A stretch of DNA of 64,000 bases. Source: Norana najaformis (Eukaryota; Annelida; Clitellata; Crassiclitellata; Hormogastridae). Below, one piece after another: positions 1-12,600 of the stretch. Where the stretch lies: assembly GCA_964023275.1 (NCBI GenBank), contig OZ029914.1:30945351-31009350 (forward strand), written 5' to 3'. The notes beneath the pieces were generated by a model that worked only from the letters and a program-made list of their open reading frames with translations, made no database searches and was not told where the DNA came from. Each line of letters opens with the position of its first letter. The first letter of the stretch is position 1. Both the position numbers and the translations under genes were made by a program.

Positions 1-37
1 CTCTTAGGGTCTATGGACGAACAGATGTATTCGTCAT

Positions 38-91
38 AATCTCTAATTTTGGGGCAATCTCTAATTTTGGGGTAATCTCTAATTTTGGGGG
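38..91. repeat. 17-bp tandem repeat, about 3 copies
   Basis: Three successive copies of a unit close to AATCTCTAATTTTGGGG lie head to tail. Only small differences separate the copies. No gene is seen in the first 350 bases. Confidence 0.8.
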
Positions 92-359
92 ACATGCCCT
101 GCTGTTCCTTATGGTGGTTGCACCAGTGGACCCGACACAAAATATGACCTCACGTAACTACCTGTGGAACTGGGCTAATGACAGAGAAAAGAAAAGACCT
201 GAAAAAAGGCTTTAGCTTAAAGTCTTGGTTGAAAAGATGATCACAGTGCACCTATGCGAAGCTGCCACTCCAATAAGCTGGCTGTTTAGACGGCATCACG
301 CTTGACTGATTAAATAATAATCCTCGGGATAACTAAGCCCATCACTCAGAACTGCCAAA

Positions 360-537
360 GCATGGCCAAATTCCACACCTAAGGACACATTCAAGTCACG
401 ACTCAAGACACATCTTTTTAGGATATCTTATGATTGCAGTTGATTTTTGAACCCTTGTACAGCGCCCTTTTCTTCGGCCTCGGCTGTGCTACGGCGCTAT
501 ATAAATTGTCTTATTATTATTATTATTAAGGGTCAAG
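360..537 (+). mobile_element. 3' end of a CR1/L2-type non-LTR retrotransposon
   Basis: Reading plus, bases 384-440 encode DTFKSRLKTHLFRISYDCS and then a stop. This is the usual last stretch of CR1/L2-superfamily reverse transcriptase ORFs. It is followed by GGCGCTATATAAATTGTC and a short (TTA)n tail, the usual 3' end of this group. Everything upstream of the last few dozen codons is missing or decayed, as expected for a 5'-truncated copy. Confidence 0.65.
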
Positions 538-1024
538 CAAACTAGAAAGCCCTGGCAAAGTACAAGTTCACATACGGCACAGAAACCTGACCCTAAAGTA
601 ATAACTGATATAGTGAATTATAGAATAAATGAATTTCCCAAAGGTAAGGTCAGGTAAGTCAATCATATATTTATTATAAAGATACTGATGCCTTCACTGA
701 CCACATTCTTCAAATGGTAAGCAACATGAATGTTGAAACATATGCTAGAAATATTTACTGAAGACAGAAACAACAGACTGTTTTATTTTGAAATACTTGA
801 TAATTAACAAATGATGGATGCCTGGCAAATAACTTTATGGACCAATAAAGCAATTCATAGCAGAGATGAGTGGTCCAGTTTTTACCATTAGCACAGGTCT
901 CGTGCATTAAGTGGACCATTCCACATACAGTTTTTGTCTGGGTCACTCCTGTCCCCAGAGCTAGGCTACATTGTTGTTTCCACTCCTGTTCAGGTGACCA
1001 TCAACAACAAAATAACACTTAAGA

Positions 1025-1061
<37 letters not shown>

Positions 1062-1590
1062 TATACGCTGACATATATCTACTGTATACATGTATAGATA
1101 TGTTAGTGTTTCTTTTAGCACCAATACTTACAATAAATAACATACCTTATTTCTTTTAAATTTACAAACCCTACAAAATATGTTTAGGCTGTCTCTAAAT
1201 ATACAGTGCACATAATATATAAACTGCATATATGAAAAATAAGTTATTTGCCGAAGAACTAAGGCCGCCATAACCATTATTATGTTCATCACAGTTCGTT
1301 TCCCACTAATGGAAACCATGTGGAGGAGTTAAGCTGCTGGACATAATGACCTTTTCAGTGACAGTCTTCCCCGCCCCCTCTCCTACTCCGAGGGACTGAC
1401 ACAGTTAGGATGCATTGTTGGGGGGGGGGCAGCAATGCCAGTCACCTCAAGACAAAGCAAAGGTGGAGACATTTCAACGACCAGGATGTGTCCCGTCCAT
1501 TACGATCATGCCAGTCGCTGTGCTATTTGTTTGGATCCACTGCCATAATCTCCAACTTCCCATTCAGTCATATCCCTCCACGGCTCATCA
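538..1590. other. No gene seen; contains a (TA)n tract
   Basis: AT-rich sequence with short open frames only, none with splice borders or recognisable protein content. A (TA)n run of about 30 bases sits at 1028-1059. Confidence 0.6.
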
Positions 1591-1599
1591 TCTGCTGCC

Positions 1600-1850
1600 A
1601 GTGCTGGTGCTGCTACTGCAGCTTCTGCTCCTCTTGCATCTATTCTTCCTCCTATTCCTCCTGCACCACTGCTCCTCCTCCTCCTCCTCCTCCTCTTGCT
1701 CCTGCTCCTGGTCCTATTCCTCCCACTCTTCCTTCTGCTCTTCCCCTTGCTGTTGCACCTCTTGCTGTTGCTCCTCCTCCTGCTCCTCGTCCTACTCCTC
1801 CTTCTGCTTGTCCTCTGTCATTGCTGCCAACTGCTGCCATTCCTGGTGCC
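1600..1850. repeat. Pyrimidine-rich imperfect CTC/CTG tract
   Basis: A long run of imperfect CTCCTN triplets on the plus strand gives overlapping open frames in several phases. The encoded peptides (runs of Ser/Cys, Leu or Pro/Ala depending on frame) come from the triplet repeat, so I do not call a gene here. A purine-rich counterpart lies at 52900-53210. Confidence 0.75.
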
Positions 1851-2127
1851 TGGCGCCAGATACCGATGGCAACAAATGGCCTAGTCGAATAATCAGCTTC
1901 CTGCTTCCTTTAGTGTCATCATCTCACAAAACGAATTTATCCGCCCCATGATCATGCATCAGCAAATGTAAGAATTCACTCGCACTTTGATATTCCGCTT
2001 CCTCGGTACCTGCACATGTAGGGGTGTATTTCTTGGGACATCATTTAAGCAGTGCTTTCAAGGAACCTCTCAAACACTGTGAATGCGTGAGTAAGTGCAA
2101 GTATGCATGCTAGTATGTAATGGTATT

Positions 2128-2650
2128 GTAATTGCAACCTGACATTTATAACGCGCCACTTCAAGAATAAACTCATCGGAGGTCCTGACACAAACCAGTG
2201 AGACTACTGTCAAATAATACACAATTCAGGCACTTGCGAAACTGCAGAAGGGACAAACTGAGGAGCTGGTAGATCCAACAGAGGCAAGGCTTCTGGAATG
2301 AGCTGAATCAGTGTGCATGTGAGGGACAGTCAGGAGTCCAAGGGCAGCCGACCAGAGAGTGCTATGGCCTGGAACCGAGACTGAAGTGCAGAAGTCACTA
2401 AGGTATGATGGAGCAGAGCCAATGAGACAATTATACATAAGGGTATGGATCTTGAACTGACTATGCCGCTGAATGGGGAGCCAGTGCAAAGTGTCTTGCA
2501 TAAAAGAAGATATATGGCCATACCTAGGGACACCTGCTATAAGACAGGCAGCGACGCTGAGAACAGATTGAAGCTTGAAAATAGTAACAAGTAAGAGTCC
2601 AGCAAAGATAGCGTTACCAAAGTCCACCCTGGCGCAGATAAGGGCTGAAT
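2128..2650 (-). mobile_element. 5'-truncated CR1/L2-type retrotransposon, RT C-terminal part
   Basis: On the minus strand an open frame from about 2645 down to 2226 encodes the region after the reverse transcriptase core. Visible blocks are ALICARVDFGNAI, a HISSFMQDTLHWLPIQ block and GSAPSYLSDF. These match in order the C-terminal half of the copy at 35158-35667. Below 2226 the 3' untranslated part ends near 2128 in ATTACAAT-type sequence. The part of the same frame above about 2650 is a CATACATA microsatellite and not part of the RT. Confidence 0.75.
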
Positions 2651-2817
2651 AAGAGTAGCAACAGCATGAAAGAAAGAGCAGTGGATGGTATGAAGCTGGT
2701 GAAGGTGGTAAAAGCATGAGCGACAGACACTGGTATGTATGTATATGTGTATGTAAGTATGTATTTATGTAAGTATCAGGACACTTTAATATAGTGCATT
2801 TAAAGTACTTCACAGAA

Positions 2818-2955
2818 GTAATCGTAATCCCGAGATTTCTACAGCACCCAAAAAAGCCACATAATGGGGATTAGCTTATTCACAGGCACTCAGTCAAAAC
2901 AAAATCGACAGGCAAAAATGCTTGGTTCCAGGTCAAGATCCAATAGTCAGGTCGA
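2818..2955 (-). repeat. Dispersed about 150-bp retrotransposon 3'-end family, copy 1
   Basis: One of seven copies of the same fragment in the window. Shared blocks, read on the plus strand here, are TAATCGTAATC, AGATTTCTACAGC, AGCTTATTCACAGGC, TCAGTCAAAACAAAATCGA and TTCCAGGTCAAGATC. Read on the minus strand the fragment ends in a TTACGATTA-type tail, so it is probably the 3' end of a non-LTR element or a SINE sharing that end. Confidence 0.7.
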
Positions 2956-3384
2956 GATACCGCGTGGCAGCTACGGTGGGTGATGTTTGGGATTGGAGCA
3001 GAAAGAGGGATGAGATGAAGAAGGATAGGGTCTGTGAAAGAGGAATGTTTTCCGTTTTGAGCAAAAGGCCAATGCAGAAATTGCAATTATTATCTATTAG
3101 CTGATCTAAACAAGTGTATATTCAAACAGTTTGAAAACGTATGCTGCACAGATTCAAATGCAACAGGACGTAAATGCGACTGGAAAATGTTCCACAAGGA
3201 CGGTCCAATAGATGAGAAGGCACAATGGGCTTACGTTAAAGTGCAGACGCATGGCACCTGCACACATCCACAGGCTATATGTATGCATATGTAATCCAAG
3301 TTTTGATTTATTCATTAATTGTTTTACAGTGTATGCTGTATATTCTGACACTACAGCTGCATGTGGTTGCAGTCAGCAAATAAC

Positions 3385-3470
3385 TGTATGTGTAAGCACC
3401 TTTTTCAGCCTCAGCCATACTATAGCACTCCATAAATTGTCTTATTATTATTATTATTATATTATTATTA
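3385..3470 (+). mobile_element. Short CR1/L2-type 3' end
   Basis: The stretch CAGCCTCAGCCATACTATAG followed by CACTCCATAAATTGTC and (TTA)n matches the 3' end at 460-537. Only the terminal part survives. Confidence 0.5.
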
Positions 3471-3483
3471 TTATCATTATCAT

Positions 3484-3612
3484 TATTATATGTATGCCTT
3501 CATGTGTATGTATGTATGCATAGGTATGTATGTATGTATGTATGTAAGTATGCATGTATGTATGTATGCATAGGTATGTATGTATGCATGTATGTATGTA
3601 TATGTATGCATG
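3484..3612. repeat. (GTAT)n microsatellite
   Basis: Tetranucleotide GTAT/GCAT repeat with scattered substitutions. Confidence 0.9.
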
Positions 3613-5611
3613 TGGGTGTGTATTTGTTCATCCGATAAGAAAACAATTAGCTTTCCAATAATGTTTGATTGATCAATAAATCAAACATTCTAATAAATCC
3701 AGTAGGTCCTTAACTCATCCCAAGATCTCTCTTCCTCCGCAACTATCCATACATATTCTGCAGCATATGTATATCCTAAAAAACGCTTTGCCTTTATCAA
3801 CCAATTCTGGAAATCTATACAGCTCTCTCCCTCCCGTCAAAAAAATCTCAAAGATTTTTTAAATGCAAATCTAAACTGTGGCCCTACAGCAGAGCCACCA
3901 ATACACTTCTTACATAAATCACCCATCAATAAAATAAATGAAGAAAATGGACAACTTCTACACTTGTGCTTCTTTGTTTCAGCACTTATCTATACAAAGA
4001 ATCTTGCAGATAATATGCACATGAACATATGTATTTATATATATATATGTATATATATGTATGTATATATGTATATGTGTGTATATATATATATACAGAA
4101 ATTCTATCTCAGATATGTAGAATTCGACATCAAAGTCTCCATCAGTCACACTGCATGCAGGATAAAGGAATTGCTAAAGGAAGACTTTCGTTCAGCCAAT
4201 GAATTTTTTACAGCTTTGACCGGCTCTTGACAAACCCTTACACCATTAGCTTCCACAGGACCAGTCCCTCATGGCCACGACATCAATCGATAATAACGCC
4301 TTCCTTGTGCATCGGCCACTTCGTCTCCGTTCACATCCAAGGCCCTATAAACACTTCAACCGTTAGTAATATTATGAAACTACTCCCCCCCCCCTACACA
4401 ACCTTTATTAATATTATGAAAACTCCCCTCCCATACAGCCACGTTCACTAGACCCATACTTGTCCCGCGCTGTGCCACTGGTGGCAATTTGTGGCCAGCC
4501 CAATGTGGGCCCAGTCAGGATAGAGGGCAAAGGGCAATGAGCTGGCCTTTCAGCTATGCATTCTGGTTTGGAAACCTTTAAGTGTCACATGAAAATGAGG
4601 ATATATTGCTGAATCACAGACAAAGAGGGAGGAACTGGATAGCGCACAGTTCACGACAATCATGGACAAACTGATTTTAGACCTGTTTGCGTGCTGACAC
4701 AGCTCACCATCATCAAAGAACGAAGTCTAACACTGACACGTTAAGAAGGACCCCCGGGCCTCTAGGGCGAGATCACGATAGCAACATGCAAGCCATGGCA
4801 GGCATGACATGTCTTATCAAAATCTAAACAGATGATGACACCAAGCTTTGCGGTTGCACTTACAAACTGAATGAGCTCTTTGAAGAAAAATTAACATGTT
4901 AGTTCAGTGTAGCATAATACAAAATCTAGTGATAATTCATAAATAAACAAGTTTTAAAGAGGCAGACAAGTTTTTCAGTATGACCAATCGCAGTTTGGCA
5001 GAGCTTGCTTTGTGAGGCAGAGTGCAGGATCAAACATCTCCCAGAGATGGCCAGGCGCTCTGTACAAGTCTTCAGCACACAGTTCTTTAGCACTATCGAC
5101 TGATTCATTCTTATTGTATACTAATAGTATGATATGATAGATGCAAATATTAGCTTTAAACCATTAAGCAGTTTTGATGCAGAAACAAACCATGATAATA
5201 CTAAAGCTAACGACTCAGCAATGTTACCAACTCCAGAATGGGGACTGTCAGAAGTTTTGGCCGAGTCCTCTTGTACATCAAAATATGGTTGCATGTAGAG
5301 GCACCTTACTTACCGGTATGTTCACAAACCCAAAGCAGGTTACATGTATGGGTACTATATTCGTGTTCACAGTCAAAGTAGGTCATGTGTGCATCTTCCC
5401 ATTGGCATGAGAAATGGGTCTTGATACAGAACTAAGTATGTTGGTCACCATTTTGCAAACATGATTGTAAATATTGATTCATAAACAGCCTCACCATTTT
5501 CAGCTTCACCAAGTCAGTTGTGTTTCTGCTGTCAGTTACAACATCTAAAAGTACAATCATCACCATCTTTATAATAATTATCAACATTATTAATCATCAT
5601 CATCATCGTTG

Positions 5612-5647
<36 letters not shown>

Positions 5648-8110
5648 CTACCACTTATCATTCATTAAGAATTTCCAGTTTAACCAAATCTAGTGATGCC
5701 TCACAGATACAAGAAACTGGTAGCCACCAATGCATTTGAAAGACTTTTTTAAGGCAAAAGAACCATCCAACAATAATGCACATTTCCTAGCTTTCATGCA
5801 CATTATACATTTAAATAAATGAAGTAAATCTATCTCTCTGTAAACAATTCATCAAACATTTAAAGAGAAGACACTATGGTTCTACATCTAGGCTGACAGT
5901 CTTAAGCACGGTTATATATCAGGTATATCTGTGTAATTTCAAAAAGTTCTACATCCAGGTTGGCAGTCTTACATACGGGTATATATAATATCTGCAGTTT
6001 TTTACAAAAATGATCGTCACCATCATTAGCACCACCACACACCAAAACAAAGACAAAAGTTAGGCAGAACAGAAAGGCAGACAGACAGAGGTGCAGACAA
6101 AGGGACAGAAAGACGTAGTCACACATAGACAGACAGAAAGAAACAAACAAAAAGAAATCAGCTAAGTGCTACAAGGCAATTTTCTGCAATCTATCACGCA
6201 CCAAATTTTACTTAGGAGGCATTGCAGGGCCTTCAACGTCTAGAAAGGTGCCTCGGAAGAGTCTACAGTCTTCAGCTTTAGACACTTCTGCTAGTCCTCG
6301 GTAGGATTTTAGGCTGTAGCAGTCTATGACAAATGACCAGCACCTCCTGTCCTTTGTCTCACCCGAGATTCATTGCATTTGAATCCAAAGCTTCACAAAC
6401 TTACTCGACTCTGCTGTCGGTCACAGTCTTTCTCATTTAAATTGACCAGACTGCAGTCAATTTCAACTCAGAACAATGATTGCCTTGGAAACGCAAATTT
6501 CACTAACGAACTGTCACAGCTCGTATTTGACTTTTCCTCTGAAGCTATGCAAACCTCGGCTGAATTAACCCTGACACAAGCAATGTGAACAATCATCCGA
6601 TATCTGTGCAGACTGTCTTGCTATCAATTAAACTGTCGCTCTCGCTGTCCGTTCTGGATCGATCCAGAGTTCAAGGATGATTTTTTGAGTGATGTCCTGT
6701 GACCTCAATGAATTTCATACGAATCAAGAAATCATATCGCACCTTGCCATGCCTCGTTAAAATCGTTTGCTTCTGACCAAATGACTCACAATAAACCATT
6801 ATTTTCAAATTATTATTCCAACTGACTGCTTTCCACATAATTTCTGAAGCCTACAAAATAGCTTCCTCAATGGCTAATATTAACAATTTATTTTATGCCC
6901 TACAATGCTGGCACAAACACACATGCACACGCACACCTACACACACACACACACACACACACACATCTACACTCACACACACATATATACAACTAAACAC
7001 ACACAGAAATATATTGATGCTGGGGACAATTATAAATTAGACCTCCTTATCTACATTTAACCTAGCCTCATTTAATTTATATTATTATATATTATATATG
7101 CATATATAATATATATATTATTATATATATAATATATATCAGCTAACACTTCTATTGTAGATGAAATACAAAGACAGGAAAATTCACTACACCTTATATC
7201 GGAAAAAGTTTAATCTAGCACATGTTTTGAGATTTTGAGATAACACTTAATATTCCTTGAAGTGTGATCATTGCCCGCACAAATTTCGGTCGACCTGATC
7301 GTAAAACAGTGGCTGCCTGCGCCTGGGCACTCCCAATGTCCAAGAAAATTGCCTATAAAAATTATTTGCTTTGCTGCGCATGACCAGGACTGACAAAAAA
7401 ATTAATCAATGAACCGAATCATTTATGTCTTTTGGAACGCACAACCGTTTCTCGGCCAACTTCATTAGCACTGCTGACGTTTAGTGTTCCCGTGTGTTTC
7501 CGTTCCACCCATCACAGGAAATCTCTCAACGAGAATTTACAATTTCAATACAAGTCCCAACAAATTCTATCCACTGGGTTAGTCTTGAACATTTCTATCA
7601 GTTAGCTGTTCGCTACATAACAGCAATGCATGTTGATTGTTTCAACGCATTTCGATGCCACGCATGACTGAAACTGGCTGACAGACTAAGGCAATGACAG
7701 ACTGCTTGACTGAATGACTGACTGCTTGATCGATCTGACTGAAATGACTGCACTAAACGACCAAATTATTGAGCTTTACTGATTGGTATTCAGGGTTTTA
7801 CCCAGACTTAGCAGCAACACATTTAAAGGACTTAGTGCCTCCTTAAAACATTGTCCCAATCCTCACCACAACTATAACGCATATTATACTATTGGTCGAT
7901 TGATCAATCAATAAATCCATCAATCAATAAAATCTGTCACTGAATACCAAAATTAATAGTAGGTGCAACACAACAAATTGTCAGCATAATTTTGATGCCA
8001 AAAGTAAACCCAGAAATACCAAACTTCTTCCACCAGGGTCGCTTAATTTCCTATTTATTTACTGGTGACCTAACTAGCAACATTACATGAGGAATCGCAT
8101 TAAGTGAAAT
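3613..8110. other. No gene seen; several simple repeats
   Basis: About 4.5 kb with only short open frames. Simple repeats are a TA/TG-rich tract near 4020-4096, (ATC)n at about 5597-5648, (CA)n at about 6915-6965, and an AT-only palindromic stretch at about 7080-7140. A plus-strand frame at 6373-6588 has protein-like composition, but I found no convincing exon borders and do not call it. Confidence 0.5.
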
Positions 8111-8282
8111 CATAATCGTAAGTTGTACACATAATTGTTAGCTCGAGATTTTTACAGCGCTCAACAAAAGCTAAGTTGCGGAAACCAGCTTATTCACAGG
8201 CGCTCAGTCAAAACAAAATCGATAGGCAGGAAGGGTTTGGTTCCAGGATCAAGATCCAACAGTCAGGCAGGCAGACAGTCAG
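8111..8282 (-). repeat. Dispersed about 150-bp 3'-end family, copy 2
   Basis: It carries the same ordered blocks as the copy at 2818-2955, including AGCTTATTCACAGGCGCTCA and CAAAATCGATAGGCAGG. It continues into a CAGGCAGGCAGACAG stretch shared with the copies at 9508 and 54667. Confidence 0.8.
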
Positions 8283-9105
8283 CTGAAATGTATGATGTGC
8301 TATTTAAATGATTATTGCAAGTGGCATGTATTACAGACACCAAGTGCAAAAAATAACAGCACTAACATTCTATAATACGCAATGTAGCACAGAGGAACCT
8401 GACGTTTACTCCTCATTTGATCCCGGCACTAAATTGTACTGCTTGGTGACAAATAACATAACATTTGCTTAAAGTTCATGACCCCTCAGTTGGCCTAAGA
8501 TCATCAGATCACAAGGCTAGGACCTTATAGACTGGATCATGACTTCATATATTGGGTAATGACCTTAAAGGTCAACACTGGGTTATTATGTTATAGATTG
8601 GGTCAGTACCTCAAACTTCTTCAATTCTCATGTTGTTAACAGCAGGCCAAAAAACATTAATTAGACATTAATTCATACCAACTCCTAACATATTAAAAGC
8701 AACAACAAATGAAATAGAATTCCTGTGAGCAGGGACTGAACTGTGCAGGCATTTAACATTGCAAAGGCTCTTTGCCCTCTTCACTTAATCATAGAAATTT
8801 CAAAACAGTGCTGTTGCATAAATGTTGCTGACCATCAAAAAGAGGTGTAACCTGTCTAATGGTCCTCTAAGTCTCTCACGTCCTACAAAAATTGCTATAG
8901 AAATCCGTTTGGCATAATAAGTAGCTGCCACCTCGGTACATAACTGGATTGGTTGAAAAAATGTGCTCCACTTGAGTGTATTTTTGTCTTTTTATGCACC
9001 AAAATTCAATCGGATTCCATCTTGCCATGCTAGAGTCCACTCTCACACGGAAATGGAATTAAGCATCAGGTCTTCAACTTGTTCATTGCGGCACCAAGAT
9101 CGTGG

Positions 9106-9211
9106 TTATGCCTCAATGCTCACTGCCTCTGATGGGGATAAGGACGAAAAGGCAGATGATGTAGAGAGGGGGCTGTTTCCTGTTTCAGCTGATGCCTGTT
9201 CAATCTTGGGG
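9106..9211 (-). CDS. Possible C-terminal exon, Ser/Pro-rich (unrecognised)
   Basis: On the minus strand, after an acceptor-like TAGTTGCAG, one frame stays open for 34 codons to a TAA. It encodes a Ser/Pro-rich peptide containing NSPLSTSSAFSSLSPSEA. That composition is typical of cytoplasmic tails and unstructured C-termini. It lies about 4 kb downstream of the membrane-protein gene on the same strand, so an alternative last exon is conceivable. However, the start phase of this frame (one base to finish the codon) does not fit the donor at 13906, which needs two. The opposite strand is also open here. No function is assigned. Confidence 0.2.
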
Positions 9212-9507
9212 CTGCAACTAGGTCTCATATAAAACGTTGCAGTTTGTGCAAATAGCACCACAGGGCTGCACTGTATGTAGAATGCATACCACAGCTTCTA
9301 GATAACTCAGAAGTCAGATTATTAGATTAACTGCTGCAGAGAGAAACTGAATGGAAAAACACATTTCACCTGCAGGGTTTTAGATGGTATTAACCTCATA
9401 TGTAACATTATAAACATTGGCAATGATGAAAATGGGGATCATGATCATGATCCGGATAACCATGATCATAACAATAAAAGTATTAACCATTCTGTCTGGC
9501 AAACTAG

Positions 9508-9683
9508 TCGTAATCATAATCATCCGTAACTGTACACTCGAGATTTCTACAACACCCAATGAAAGCTAAATTGTGGGACTAGCTTATTCACAGGCATTCA
9601 ATCAACCCAAAATCGATAGGCAGGTAAGGACAGATCCGATTCCAGGTCAACATCCACGGGTCAAGCAAGCAGACAGTCAGACG
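9508..9683 (-). repeat. Dispersed about 150-bp 3'-end family, copy 3
   Basis: The ordered blocks are present but more diverged than in copies 2 and 4, for example AGCTTATTCACAGGCATTCA. The right part runs into the same CAGACAGTCAG sequence. Confidence 0.7.
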
Positions 9684-12600
9684 GCTATGATGAATGGTGC
9701 TTGGAATTAACGTACAAAAATTTATTCAGCACCACTGTACCATAATAGCCGTACCATATTACATCCACCATCAGATAAATCAAATCAGATAATAGTAGCT
9801 TTTCTGTTGACATTGTAAGGAAGAAGCTGTTAAAGGACATGTTAGGTCCACCAAGCATGCGTGACTGATCTGGCATTTCGTCAACTGTCCAAAGGGACCT
9901 GCGCTAGCAGAGACAAAGCCTTGTTTTTCCTAACAATTTCAGTCTCTTCTATAGTTAACTACATAAAAAAGTAATAATCCTTTTTGTTTCTACTAAACCA
10001 TCCAAAAGAACATTCTCTCTACCGGTAGATTACGTAACTTTGTATTATCCTAAAAAACAGTTTTACCAGATTACAACCACAATCAGATAAATCAAAGCCA
10101 CTTACCACTGAATAATTAATCTACTTCAATAATATGTGTGCTATACAAACTGTTAGTATAAAAATACCCGCTGACAACAGACATCTTTGAAAAGTAAACA
10201 CATGCAGAAACACATAAAAATTGCAATACATACCATGCAAACAGATCCGCTAAAGACGAGTTGGGTAGCATTTGTCTTGTTTAATAAATCCATACCAATT
10301 CAAACAATCATAACAAAAAGCCTTGGAAACGATCAGACTACGTCAAACATGGTTCCTACATCCGTTAAGCCCAGCAGAGGTATTCCCATAGCTGGCAGCA
10401 AAATTGTATTTGCGCTGGACTCAACATGCCACACAGCACTACCACAACATGCATAAATGCACTACCAATTCTCTATCAAACTAATGAAAACCCCGACGGT
10501 TTCCCGGTTTGCTGATGTACTAGCGAACTATTGTTCTTATAAAGTATTCCACACGTTTATCAGCTGCCAACGAAGATGCATCTGCCTCTCATCTGCCGGG
10601 GTCCTTCTTGGCAGATACGCCTTAGCGCACACGGAATTCTAACTCTTGATAAAATATTTAAGTCACTGTTAATTTGTTCAGATGTGGTGAAATAACTCAT
10701 AACGGACAAACTGCATTCGCTCTGTGGGAAAACGTAAAACATAGAAACGTTTCTCTGCTCAGAATAAGCAAAGACTGCAGCGGCACTTGTTCTGGAGAGA
10801 TTACGGGCCACACTGATGTATGTATAGGATACACAAAAGAATATCGTAAAAGAGACAGAGCAGCAGCAAAACAAAGCAGATCAAGAAAGGTGTTTTAGGA
10901 CTGACAAATGCAAAAATGTGAAATGTGGTACAGCTGGATATATGCAACATTCGAAGCAAAAATATCGCAGATTTCTCTCTGTTATAACCAAACGACTGAC
11001 TATACAGCTATCAAGTGTTTAGTAGATAAAAGAACTCTATCTCCATATCAGCTCGAGCTTTGAATTTAGATATGAATTTCTCTGACCAAGTAAACAGTAA
11101 ATATTTGGTCTGCTTTGAAGGAGATTGTGGAATTGGAAAAAACATTTTATGGAACGCCGAACCACTGAAATAAGAATGAATGACAGCTGTTACGCTTTCG
11201 TTCTTGAATAAGATCTGATGACTGCGCATTGTTTTGGATTTAACTAAACATCAACCAGATACCTACAATTCCTTGCCCAGTCTATGGACATATGGTATGT
11301 TAACAAACGTGCATTACTTACGTTAGGCCTACATTATACGAGTACCAGCTTCAGTATCGATGCTCCAGAGTGCCACTATGGGACGCAGAACCTTTATCAC
11401 AAACAGAAGACCTAAGGAAAATGTATATGTACAGCAGGAGTCTCTAATGTCTCACTGGGTGCTACATAAATTTTACGTTGCACAACATTTGTGATTTACG
11501 CATCAGTCTAAATAATAAACCTGACCACCTTGGGATGCACAGAGAAAATCTTTCCAGTACTACAAACAAGGCTCCTCAGAGAAATTACTTGTCCAAGTCT
11601 CTGCCCAAAAGCATAAAGTGGCTAGAAATGGCCCTTTCTACGGTGAATTGTAAACACTGATTGACGTGATAAATATGATGGAAATGATTTTGGTACATTG
11701 TTTTCATTGAAGCTATTCGTGAAGTATGGAGAACTAGATGATATCTACAAATTCCATTCTTCAGTGACTTCACATTAACCACAGTTATAAAATAGGACAT
11801 ATAAATTGATAACTTAGCATTCCAATGACAGTCCACTTCTAGTTCTGGCAATCTCTTGTGTCTGTCAGTTTCTCTGGTACTTAATTTCCAGCTGAAAGAC
11901 TTGGTGAAATCAAAGCAACTATGGGAGATGTCCAAAAGCACTGACTGTTGCTTCCAACAAAATTGAAGATCACTTGTAACTAAACTGATGGCACCTAGTT
12001 TAAAGAAATTGGTAGATATATTGCAGACTTTCCATAACTAAACTACTGCCTCTGCCTCATAATTAGAGCATGCTGGTGCCCCTGCCAGTTATAGATGTTA
12101 ATTTTACAGCAGAAAACAGTATTAAGAATCATTATTCAAGTTCTCCTTTTGAGAGATTTGCAAATATGATAGCCTCAGTAATATTCCCTGAGTAACTCCT
12201 ACTACAAGAAATGATACAGATAGTTCTCTGATCTTAACTTTATCTGCTAAACCAAATATCTGATCATTGAATATATAACTAATTAGTCAGACCAATGTGT
12301 CTGAGTAATGTCATTCCGTTGAGAATACCTGATTTGTTTCTGATCTTACTGAAAACTAAATTAAAAAAATCACACAACTATTGCACAGTCAAAAGCAGCA
12401 TTGTATAAAATATGATGGCCACTATAAGAGGGATGGCAATCATCTGACAATTTGAAAACTGCTCAAGTAACATTAATTCAAACAGATTTGATACCTGAAC
12501 TTTATTTGTCTTTAAGACTTCTTTGATATCAGACAGACCAAATGAACAACAAATCAACAAAAAGACAGAGACAACCACACAAAATGCAGTAGAACTTGGT

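Noticed and set aside
1410..1951. Open frames of 160-178 codons rich in Ser, Cys, Leu or Pro
   Set aside because: All follow the imperfect CTC triplet tract and exist in several frames and on both strands, so they reflect the repeat and not a protein.
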